This document shows, piece after piece, positions 1-5,247 of a stretch of 7,161 nt of DNA; the stretch's first letter is position 1, and each line of letters opens with the position of its first letter. A program made the translations under genes and the position numbers. The stretch spans positions 1 to 7,161 of the forward strand of contig JAKAXG010000217.1 of assembly GCA_021827225.1 (NCBI GenBank), given 5' to 3'. Origin of the DNA: Actinomycetes bacterium. Its GTDB lineage: Bacteria > Actinomycetota > Acidimicrobiia > Acidimicrobiales > Palsa-688. The notes under the pieces were generated by a model, which was not told where the DNA came from, did not search any database, and saw nothing but the letters and a program-made list of their open reading frames with translations.

Positions 1-636
1 CTCGAGGCCTACGGGGCCAGCGAGGTCGGGACCACCAACTCCATCACCTCCGAGGAGTGGATGAAGCATCCGGGCTCGGTCGGCCGGGCCCTCCCGCCGT
101 TCGAGGCCATGGTCCTCGACGACGACGACCAGCCGGTGCCGCCCGGGACGCAGGGACGTCTGTTCTTCCGGGACGCCACTGGCCGGGGGATCGTCTATCA
201 CAACGACCCGGCCCGGTCGGCGGACGCCCACATCGCGCCGGGCGTCTTCAGCCTGGGCGAGATCGGATACATGGACGTCGACGGCTACGTCTACATCACC
301 GACCGCTTCTCCGACATGGTGGTCTCGGGCGGTGTCAACATCTACCCGGCGGAGAGCGAGCAGGTCCTGGTCCAGCACCCGCAGGTCGCCGACGTCGCCT
401 GCATAGGCGTCCCCCACCCGGAGATGGGGGAGGAGCTGAAGGCGCTGGTCGTGCCGCGCGACCCGGACGACCCGCCCGCCGAGTCCGACCTGCTCGAGTT
501 CTGCCGGAGCCGCCTGACGCACTACAAGTGCCCCCGCTCCGTCGACATCGTGGAGACGGTGGGCCGCACCACCATGTCCAAGGTCAACAAGCGGGCCCTG
601 AGGGCCCGCTACTGGGAGGGCACGCCGCCGGCCTGA
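1..636 (+). CDS. Acyl-CoA synthetase (AMP-forming, FadD-like), C-terminal part
   Basis: This is the last 211 codons of an adenylate-forming acyl-CoA ligase; the start lies outside the window. The family activates a carboxylic acid with ATP to an acyl-AMP and then forms the CoA thioester. Visible motifs in fragment numbering are the A5-type YGASEVGT (residues 4-11), the A7/A8 stretch GEIGYMDVDGYVYITDR near residues 87-103, the hinge-like FSDMVVSGGVNIYPAESE that follows, and the C-terminal TTMSKVNKRAL, whose SK aligns with the GK carrying the family's catalytic lysine. The end 'RYWEG' is common in FadD-type fatty, steroid or aromatic acid ligases. The frame is open from base 1 to the TGA at 634-636. 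Its stop lies inside the 3' end of the convergent ThuA-like gene. Family assignment is secure; the substrate is not determined. Confidence 0.95.
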   Translation, partial: LEAYGASEVGTTNSITSEEWMKHPGSVGRALPPFEAMVLDDDDQPVPPGTQGRLFFRDATGRGIVYHNDPARSADAHIAPGVFSLGEIGYMDVDGYVYITDRFSDMVVSGGVNIYPAESEQVLVQHPQVADVACIGVPHPEMGEELKALVVPRDPDDPPAESDLLEFCRSRLTHYKCPRSVDIVETVGRTTMSKVNKRALRARYWEGTPPA

Positions 637-1457
637 CCCCCCGGTGGCCGGCCCCCGGCGGCGGCCCACTCGAGCGCGGCCGGGGAGGCCACCCACCTGA
701 TGGCGTTTCCGAGCAGGCGCCTCCAGGCCGGATCCCCGTAGGCGGAGGGCCCGTCGCCCGGCTGGATGTACACCACCGGGCTGCGCCGGGCCACCTTGGC
801 CCAGGCCACCAGATCCGAACCGGGCGGGTGGTGCCAGCCGTCCCGGCTGTCGCGCCGTCCGGCCACGGCCAGGGCGGCGGACCAGAACCGGTCGTCGGTG
901 AACACGGCGTCGCTGCGCAGCAGCGGGACCACCTCGTCCTCCAGCACCGGTGCCAGATACAGCTCGTCGGTGAGCGTGAAGCCGCCCTCGATGCCGCGCA
1001 GGACAGGGTGGCCGGGCGCCGCCGGAGCCAGGCGGTGGGTCACGTCGAACGCGTAGCCCGAGTCCGGCCAGTCGGTCGTGCCCAGCCGGGCCGGCCGGTA
1101 GTGGAACCGGCCGCCGATCCAATCGGCGTACTCGTCCCACGCCGGCCACGAGGCGATGGCGTGGTGGAGGAACACGACCCCCTGGCCTCCGTCGAGCAGG
1201 CGCCCCATGCCCGCCACCAGCTCGGCCGGGGGCGCCTCCGGCTGGGGGGATCGCAGGCCCACCCCGGGCATGTCGTAGAAGACGACGGCGTCCCACTCGC
1301 CCGGGCCCATCCGGGAGAGCCAGCGGCGGGCCGCCGGCTGCGGGCAGTGGGCCCACGTCAGGCCGTCGTCTTCGGAGAACACCTGGAAGAAGGGTTCGGC
1401 CTGGAAGGGGTGCCCGCCGGTGATGACCAGCACCCTCAGCTGTTCCTCGTCGCCCAC
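609..1457 (-). CDS. ThuA-like domain protein
   Basis: This 282-aa protein matches the ThuA-like family (trehalose-utilisation type, class I glutamine-amidotransferase-like fold). Family features seen are the first beta strand RVLVITGGHPF (residues 8-18), the second strand WDAVVFYDMPG (55-65), GQGVVFLHHAIASWPAW (91-107) with the paired histidines 98-99, the HPVLRGI segment, and the C-terminal PVVYIQPGDGPSAYGDPAWRRLL followed by NAIRWV. Where many members have GH(D/N) in that last motif, this one reads GDG, so a usually conserved histidine appears to be lost. ThuA proteins are linked to sugar oxidation and degradation, but their chemistry is poorly defined. The start is a GTG with no Shine-Dalgarno sequence; a promoter predicted just upstream puts the transcript start at this codon, suggesting a leaderless mRNA. 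The 3' end overlaps the acyl-CoA synthetase gene by 28 bp, tail to tail. Confidence 0.88.
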   Translation of the reverse strand: MGDEEQLRVLVITGGHPFQAEPFFQVFSEDDGLTWAHCPQPAARRWLSRMGPGEWDAVVFYDMPGVGLRSPQPEAPPAELVAGMGRLLDGGQGVVFLHHAIASWPAWDEYADWIGGRFHYRPARLGTTDWPDSGYAFDVTHRLAPAAPGHPVLRGIEGGFTLTDELYLAPVLEDEVVPLLRSDAVFTDDRFWSAALAVAGRRDSRDGWHHPPGSDLVAWAKVARRSPVVYIQPGDGPSAYGDPAWRRLLGNAIRWVASPAALEWAAAGGRPPGGQAGGVPSQ

Positions 1458-1463
1458 CGCCTG

Positions 1464-1498
1464 ACCATACCGACCGATCAGTTGGAACTCAACCGGAT
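1464..1498 (-). promoter_or_regulatory. Promoter of the ThuA-like gene (copy 1 of a 35-bp element)
   Basis: Read on the minus strand, the segment holds TTGAGT (plus 1487-1492), a 17-bp spacer, and TATGGT (plus 1464-1469), a good sigma70/SigA-type pair. Transcription would be expected to begin about 7 bp beyond the -10 box, near base 1457, which is the first base of the ThuA-like GTG codon. The segment is much less GC-rich than its surroundings. It matches the element at 3243-3277 at 28 of 35 positions without gaps, and the conserved positions include the -10 box and the flank of the -35 box. The promoter call is by inspection only. Confidence 0.65.
1468..1483. promoter_or_regulatory. Putative TetR-type operator, copy 1
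   Basis: TACCGACCGATCAGTT is an imperfect 16-bp inverted repeat: 5 of 8 positions pair between the half-sites and the mismatches are mostly transitions. It resembles the general form WACYRAYC-GRTYRGTW, as in many TetR-family operators. It overlaps the -10 box and fills most of the spacer of the promoter at 1464-1498, so a bound protein should block RNA polymerase. A close copy is at 3247-3262. Assignment to TetR is inferred from the size and symmetry; no regulator gene is in the window. Confidence 0.5.
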
Positions 1499-1585
1499 CT
1501 GCTTACCGGATGGGCACGGGGTCCGGTCCCGATGAGGGCAGGCGAAGGGGGAGCGACACGGCGGCCGGCGGGGTACCGGCGCTTT

Positions 1586-2374
1586 TCAGCCCGGCGGGCG
1601 GGGGCGGAACTGGCCGTTGGTGGCCGTGACCCCGCCGTCGACGGGCAGTGCCACCCCGGTGATGAACGAGGCGGCCGGCGAGACCAGGAAGGCGATGGCC
1701 TCGGCCACCTCCCCGGGGAGGCCCCACCGGTGCAGCGGTATGGCCGCGGTCAGCTCCCCGGCCAGTTCCGGGGCGGTCGTGCGCAGCCCTTCCGTCATGG
1801 CCGTAACCGTCGGCCCGGGGCAGACGGCGTTGATCCTGATCCCCTCCGGGCCCAGGTCCAGGGCCAGCGCCCGCACCAGGTTGATCACCCCGGCCTTGGC
1901 CGCGTTGTAGGCCCACATGCCCGGGTCGCCGCCCAGCCCGGACGTCGACGCGGTCACCACGACGGAGCGGGGCCCGGCGCTGGCCCGCAGGGCCGGCAGG
2001 GCGGCCCGCACGCCGTACGCCGGGCCCTTCAGGTCGACCGCCACTATGCGGTCGAAGTCCTCCAGCGGGAAGGCGTCGATGGCGCCGACCCCGGTGACCC
2101 CGGCGTTGAGCACCATGGCGTCGAGCTGCCCGAAGCCCTCGAGGGCGGCCGCGACCACGCGCTCGTTGTCGGCCGGGTCGCCGGCGTCCGCCCCCAGCGC
2201 CAGGTAGCGCCCGGGGTCGCCGGCGGCCGGCGGTGCCTCGAGGTCGGTGGCGACGACCCGGTAACCCCGGTCGAGCAGCGTGAGGGCCGTCGCCCGCCCG
2301 ATGCCCGACGCCGCACCGGTCACCACGGCTACCGGCAGGTGACCCGCCTCCCGCTCCTGGCTCACCCCGCTCAC
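1586..2374 (-). CDS. Short-chain dehydrogenase/reductase (classical SDR), downstream member of the pair
   Basis: This is a 262-aa classical SDR, an NAD(P)-dependent oxidoreductase acting on an alcohol or ketone. The nucleotide-binding TGAASGIG is at residues 19-26, an acidic residue ends beta 2 (D44, favouring NAD), LNAG is at 89-92, the catalytic serine is S143, and YNAAK gives Y156 and K160. The C-terminal part has RINAVCPG and FITGVALPVDGG, usual for the family. The fourth tetrad residue, normally Asn in a 'VNLxG' context, is Asp114 (VDLKG). The chosen GTG start overlaps the stop of the upstream SDR as GTGA (4 bp), which suggests translational coupling. A second in-frame GTG at 2365 is a possible alternative that would remove three residues. 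The stop is TGA at 1588-1586, with 128 bp between it and the ThuA-like gene. The substrate cannot be inferred. Confidence 0.93.
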   Translation of the reverse strand: MSGVSQEREAGHLPVAVVTGAASGIGRATALTLLDRGYRVVATDLEAPPAAGDPGRYLALGADAGDPADNERVVAAALEGFGQLDAMVLNAGVTGVGAIDAFPLEDFDRIVAVDLKGPAYGVRAALPALRASAGPRSVVVTASTSGLGGDPGMWAYNAAKAGVINLVRALALDLGPEGIRINAVCPGPTVTAMTEGLRTTAPELAGELTAAIPLHRWGLPGEVAEAIAFLVSPAASFITGVALPVDGGVTATNGQFRPRPPG

Positions 2375-3177
2375 CGCCCGGCCAGGGCGCCGGCGTCGAC
2401 CGGGATGGTGCTGCCGGTGACGAAGGCGGCCAGGTCGCTCACCGCGAACAGCACCACCCGGGCCACGTCGTCAGGGACGCCGGCCCGGCCGAGCGGGTTG
2501 GACGCCATCACCGCCCCGATGTCGAGGCCGGCCTCGCCGAGCGGCCTCATCTGCTCCCGCACGCCAGGCGTGTCGATCACCGTCGGGGCCACGCCGACCA
2601 CCCGGATGTCGCGGGCCGCGAACTCGAGGGCCAGGTTCTTGGTCAGGCCCACGATTGCATGCTTGGAGGTGCTGTAGGCGCTGATCCCCGGGGTCCCGTG
2701 GAAGCCGGTGGTGGACGCCACGTTGACGACCACCCCGCCCCGAGCCATCCGCCGGGCCGCCTCTCGTGCCGCCGCGAACGTCCCCCGCACGTTGACCGTG
2801 AGCATCCGGTCTATGAACTCGTCGGCCACCTCCAGCGCCGGGCCGGTGGTCGGGTAGATGCCGGCGTTGTTGACCCAGATGTCCAGGCTCCCGAACTCCG
2901 ACAGGGCGTCGTCGGCGGCGGCGGCCAGGGAGGCGGTGTCGGTGATGTCCAGCCTGCGGTACCGGTGGCCCGGCCCGAACTCGCGGACCAGGTCGCCGGC
3001 GGTGGCCGCCGCCCCGTCCCCGTCGATGTCGCCGACGAGCACCCTGGCCCCGGCCTCGGCCAGGCGCCGGCAGACCGCCGCCCCTATGCCGCGGGCGCCG
3101 CCGGTGACCACCGCGCCCCGTCCGGCGAGGGAGATCAGCTCGCCGCACGGCGTGCCGGTGAAATCGGGAACGGCCAT
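2371..3177 (-). CDS. Short-chain dehydrogenase/reductase (classical SDR), first gene of the minus-strand pair
   Basis: This is a 268-aa classical SDR with a complete catalytic set. TGGARGIG is at residues 25-32, VGDID ends beta 2 with D50 (pointing to NAD rather than NADP), NNAG is at 103-106, and the tetrad is N129, S155, Y168 and K172 (YSTSK). The C-terminal part has FVTGSTIPVDAG. It would oxidise or reduce a hydroxyl or keto group in the cytoplasm. The ATG at 3177 is chosen because GGGAGG (plus 3183-3188) lies 5 nt upstream and because the SDR fold begins about 20 residues in. The reading frame stays open further upstream, but that extension is antisense to the hydrolase gene and has no family features. 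Its stop overlaps the next SDR's start by 4 bp. Expression probably comes from the promoter at 3243-3277, leaving a leader of about 60 nt. Confidence 0.95.
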   Translation of the reverse strand: MAVPDFTGTPCGELISLAGRGAVVTGGARGIGAAVCRRLAEAGARVLVGDIDGDGAAATAGDLVREFGPGHRYRRLDITDTASLAAAADDALSEFGSLDIWVNNAGIYPTTGPALEVADEFIDRMLTVNVRGTFAAAREAARRMARGGVVVNVASTTGFHGTPGISAYSTSKHAIVGLTKNLALEFAARDIRVVGVAPTVIDTPGVREQMRPLGEAGLDIGAVMASNPLGRAGVPDDVARVVLFAVSDLAAFVTGSTIPVDAGALAGR

Positions 3178-3182
3178 ATCAT

Positions 3183-3188
3183 CCTCCC
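3183..3188 (-). promoter_or_regulatory. Ribosome binding site deciding the SDR start
   Basis: GGGAGG on the minus strand lies 5 nt before the ATG at 3177. It fixes the start of the first SDR and argues against the long upstream extension of the same open frame. Confidence 0.8.
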
Positions 3189-3242
3189 GGTGAACGGTCC
3201 GACGGCGGCGTGCCCACGGCCCGCCGTGCCGGTGAAAGCAGT

Positions 3243-3277
3243 ACCATACTGACCGATTAGTTGAATAGCAATCGGAT
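3243..3277 (-). promoter_or_regulatory. Promoter of the SDR pair (copy 2 of the 35-bp element), in the divergent region
   Basis: On the minus strand it reads TTGCTA (plus 3266-3271), a 17-bp spacer and TATGGT (plus 3243-3248), the same layout as copy 1 at 1464-1498. The predicted start near 3236 gives a roughly 60-nt leader for the first SDR. It sits in the 117-bp gap between the divergent SDR and alpha/beta hydrolase genes, so control of both directions is possible. On the plus strand only weak matches are visible (CTGACC at 3249-3254, 17 bp, TCGGAT at 3272-3277), so the hydrolase promoter remains uncertain. Confidence 0.62.
3247..3262. promoter_or_regulatory. Putative TetR-type operator, copy 2
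   Basis: TACTGACCGATTAGTT differs from copy 1 (1468-1483) at only two of 16 positions. It has the same imperfect dyad symmetry and lies at the same place relative to the -10 and -35 boxes. Its position between divergent transcription units would let one repressor act on both. Confidence 0.5.
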
Positions 3278-3294
3278 GCGAGTGGGGGGAATCG

Positions 3295-3960
3295 ATGGGC
3301 CGGATCGTTCTGGTGCACGGGGCGTGGCATGGAGGATGGTGCTGGGAGCAGGTGGTTCCGAGACTGCGGAGCCTCGGCCACCAGGTCCTGGTCACCGAGT
3401 TGCACAGGGGTTCCCTGGCGCAGGACACGGCCGCGGTCCAGGCCGACGTGGACGCGATCGGCGGTGACGCGGTGGTCTGCGGCCATTCCTACGGGGGCTG
3501 CGTGATAACGGGGCTCAGGGCGGAGGGGATCCGCCGCCTGGTCTATCTGGCAGCCATGATGCCCGGCGCCGACGAGTCGGCGTCGAGCCTCTCCACCCTC
3601 GGTCCCTCGACCGGTCTCAGCACCGCCCTGGTGGTGGCCGACGACGGCACCTGTACGGTCGAGCCGGGGCAGGCCGACGACGTCTTCTACCACGACTGCC
3701 CGCCCGGGGCCCGCGACGCGGCCCGGGCCCGGTTGCGCTCGCAGGTTCTCGCCACCTTCGCCGCGCCGCCCGGGCGGGTGGCCTGGCAGGAGGTCGACTC
3801 CCTGTACGTCCGCTGCCTGGAGGATCGGGCCGTGCACCCGGACCTGCAGGACAGGCTGGCGGAACGGGCCGGCGCCCGGATCGAGTGGCCGACGTCGCAC
3901 TCGCCGTTCCTGTCCCGCCCCGAACTGGTCGCCGACCTGCTCGACCGGGCTGCCTCCTGA
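3295..3960 (+). CDS. Alpha/beta-fold hydrolase (esterase-like)
   Basis: This 221-aa protein is a compact alpha/beta hydrolase, with no signal peptide, so it should be cytoplasmic. HGAWHGGWCW (residues 8-17) supplies the oxyanion-hole segment. The nucleophile elbow is GHSYGG (63-68) with Ser65. The likely acid is Asp177 in CLEDRAVHP and the base His202 in TSHSPFLSRP, so a full Ser-Asp-His triad is present. The pattern resembles the small salicylate-esterase/hydroxynitrile-lyase-like branch, whose members cleave esters or related bonds. The substrate is unknown. The ATG start follows a GGGGGGA tract (3284-3290) with a 4-nt gap. It is the first gene of a plus-strand pair with the epoxide hydrolase 5 bp downstream, and it is divergent from the SDR pair. 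Confidence 0.92.
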   Translation: MGRIVLVHGAWHGGWCWEQVVPRLRSLGHQVLVTELHRGSLAQDTAAVQADVDAIGGDAVVCGHSYGGCVITGLRAEGIRRLVYLAAMMPGADESASSLSTLGPSTGLSTALVVADDGTCTVEPGQADDVFYHDCPPGARDAARARLRSQVLATFAAPPGRVAWQEVDSLYVRCLEDRAVHPDLQDRLAERAGARIEWPTSHSPFLSRPELVADLLDRAAS

Positions 3961-3965
3961 GCGGG

Positions 3966-5120
3966 GTGGAGCCGCACCGCATCTGCATCCCCGAGGAGGA
4001 TCTCGAGGACCTGCTCTCCCGGCTGCGGCGCACCCGCTGGGCGGATGACTTCGGCAACGACGCCTGGGCCTACGGGGTGGAGCGGACCTGGCTGCAGGAG
4101 ATGGTCGCCTACTGGCTCGACGGCTACGACTGGCGGGCCATCGAGGCGCAGATGAACTCCCTGCCCAACTACCGGGCCGATCTGGACGGCGTCCCGGTTC
4201 ACTTCGTGCACGTGCGGGGGAAGGGGCCGGACCCGCTGCCGCTGGTGGTGACCCACGGCTGGCCGTGGACCTTCTGGGACATGAGGCACCTGATCGGACC
4301 CCTCAGTGATCCGGGCGCCCACGGCGGGGACCCGGCCGACTCGTTCGACCTGGTGGTGCCGTCCCTTCCCGGTTTCGGCTTCTCCGCGCCGCTGCGCCGC
4401 CCCGGCGTGGACGTCGCCGCCATCGCCGGCCTGTGGCGCCGGCTCATGGTCGACGTGCTCGGATATGGCAGCTTCGGTGCCTACGGCGGCGACTGGGGGG
4501 CCATGGTGAGCGCCCACCTGGGCCACGCCTACCCCGGGGAGGTAATCGGGGTGGAGCTCAGCCTGCCGGTCGTGCCGGGACTCAACCGGAGGGAGATCGC
4601 CCCCGGCGACTGGGCCGCCGGCGAGCAGTGGATGCTCGAGCGGATGGCGGCGGCGGAGAGGCTGGTGCGCAGCCACCTGGCCGTCCACACGTGTGACCCC
4701 CAGACCCTGGCCTACGGCCTGGCCGACTCGCCGGTGGGGACGGCGGCGTGGCTGTGGGAGCGGCGGCGGGCCTGGAGCGACTGCGGGGGCGACGTGCTGT
4801 CGGTGTTCAGCCGTGAGGACCTGGTCACCAACGCGGCGATCTACTGGCTGACCGGCACCGTCGCGACCTCCATGCGGTTGTACCACGAGCACATGAACAA
4901 GCCGTGGCCTCTGGCCCACGACCGCTCCCCGGTGATCGCTGTGCCGACCGGCTACGCCGTCTTTCCCGGGGACCTGGTGTTCCTGCCCGAGAGGGTGGCG
5001 GCCGCCCGCACCGACCTGCGCCGCTGGACGGTCATGCCCCGCGGCGGCCACTTCGGCCCGGCGGAGCAACCGGATCTGATGGTCGCGGAGCTGAGGGAGT
5101 TCTTCCGGCCCCTCAGATAG
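3966..5120 (+). CDS. Epoxide hydrolase (EHN-domain, microsomal-type fold)
   Basis: The 384-aa protein carries the N-terminal epoxide hydrolase domain (about residues 5-110, ending in THGWPWTFWD, with the HGWP oxyanion motif) followed by an alpha/beta hydrolase core. The nucleophile is Asp176 in GGDWGA. The acid is Asp336 in FPGD, where mammalian microsomal enzymes have Glu. The base is His362 in RGGHFGPAEQPD. In the lid, DSPVG (254-258) and Tyr306 (RLYHE) are conserved, but the position of the other usual lid tyrosine appears to be His237. The enzyme would open an epoxide to a diol through an aspartyl ester. The GTG start at 3966 lies 5 bp after the previous stop, with only a weak GAGCGG upstream, so coupling is likely. 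A GTG at 3885 would add 27 residues overlapping the previous gene and is not preferred. Confidence 0.92.
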   Translation: MEPHRICIPEEDLEDLLSRLRRTRWADDFGNDAWAYGVERTWLQEMVAYWLDGYDWRAIEAQMNSLPNYRADLDGVPVHFVHVRGKGPDPLPLVVTHGWPWTFWDMRHLIGPLSDPGAHGGDPADSFDLVVPSLPGFGFSAPLRRPGVDVAAIAGLWRRLMVDVLGYGSFGAYGGDWGAMVSAHLGHAYPGEVIGVELSLPVVPGLNRREIAPGDWAAGEQWMLERMAAAERLVRSHLAVHTCDPQTLAYGLADSPVGTAAWLWERRRAWSDCGGDVLSVFSREDLVTNAAIYWLTGTVATSMRLYHEHMNKPWPLAHDRSPVIAVPTGYAVFPGDLVFLPERVAAARTDLRRWTVMPRGGHFGPAEQPDLMVAELREFFRPLR

Positions 5121-5123
5121 GAG

Positions 5124-5152
5124 TTGACATCAGCGCCCGCCGCCGCTACTAT
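5124..5152 (+). promoter_or_regulatory. Near-consensus promoter of the DUF222-HNH gene
   Basis: A perfect TTGACA (5124-5129) is followed by a 17-bp spacer and TACTAT (5147-5152). The -35 box starts only 4 bp after the stop of the epoxide hydrolase gene. The expected transcript start is near 5159, inside the LexA box, giving a leader of about 90 nt. Confidence 0.85.
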
Positions 5153-5166
5153 CGAACATACGTTCG
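5153..5166. promoter_or_regulatory. LexA (SOS) box
   Basis: CGAACATACGTTCG matches the Gram-positive/actinobacterial SOS consensus CGAACRNRYGTTCG at every position. With one flanking base each side it reads TCGAACATACGTTCGA, so six bases on each side are perfectly inverted. It directly follows the -10 box and covers the expected start of transcription, the position expected for a repressor that blocks initiation. DNA damage should therefore induce the downstream gene. Confidence 0.9.
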
Positions 5167-5184
5167 AGAGAGGAAAGGGGACCG

Positions 5185-5196
5185 GGCGATATCGCC
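5185..5196. other. 12-bp perfect palindrome in the leader of the DUF222-HNH gene
   Basis: GGCGATATCGCC is exactly self-complementary and lies in the predicted 5' untranslated leader, after an A/G-rich stretch (5167-5180). It could be a dimeric protein site or a small RNA hairpin. Its function is unknown, and a palindrome of this length could arise by chance. Confidence 0.4.
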
Positions 5197-5235
5197 GGCG
5201 ACAGTTGGCCTCGGAACCTATCCGTTGCTCCTCTC

Positions 5236-5240
5236 GAGGT
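5236..5240 (+). promoter_or_regulatory. Ribosome binding site of the DUF222-HNH gene
   Basis: GAGGT lies 7 nt before the GTG at 5248 and supports that start. No ATG or GTG exists in the same frame between the promoter and 5248. A stronger-looking AGGAAAGGGG tract at 5171-5180 has no suitable start codon after it. Confidence 0.6.
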
Positions 5241-5247
5241 CACCGCC

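Noticed and set aside
57..1535. A 492-codon open frame on the plus strand across the acyl-CoA synthetase and ThuA-like genes.
   Set aside because: It is a frame-shifted shadow of one gene and antisense to the other, rich in Arg/Gly/Pro, with no recognisable domain.
1565..1586. A GCCGG/CCGGC inverted repeat followed by GCTTTT on the plus strand, looking like a terminator.
   Set aside because: The stem is only 5 bp, the T-run is four bases, and no plus-strand gene ends there. In minus orientation there is no T-run after the hairpin.
3178..3900. A long upstream extension of the first SDR's open frame on the minus strand (about 240 codons).
   Set aside because: It is antisense to the well-supported alpha/beta hydrolase, has no family motifs, and the SDR has a strong ribosome site and ATG at 3177. 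Long open shadow frames are normal at this GC content.
3687..5069. A 460-codon open frame on the minus strand opposite the epoxide hydrolase.
   Set aside because: Low-complexity Arg/Gly/Pro/His/Val composition with no recognisable domain; the opposite strand encodes a complete, motif-bearing epoxide hydrolase.
5164..5237. Pairing of TCGAGAG (5164-5170) with CTCTCGA (5231-5237) next to the ribosome site, as an RNA switch.
   Set aside because: Seven pairs across a 60-nt gap, partly caused by the LexA box arm; no conserved riboswitch features.
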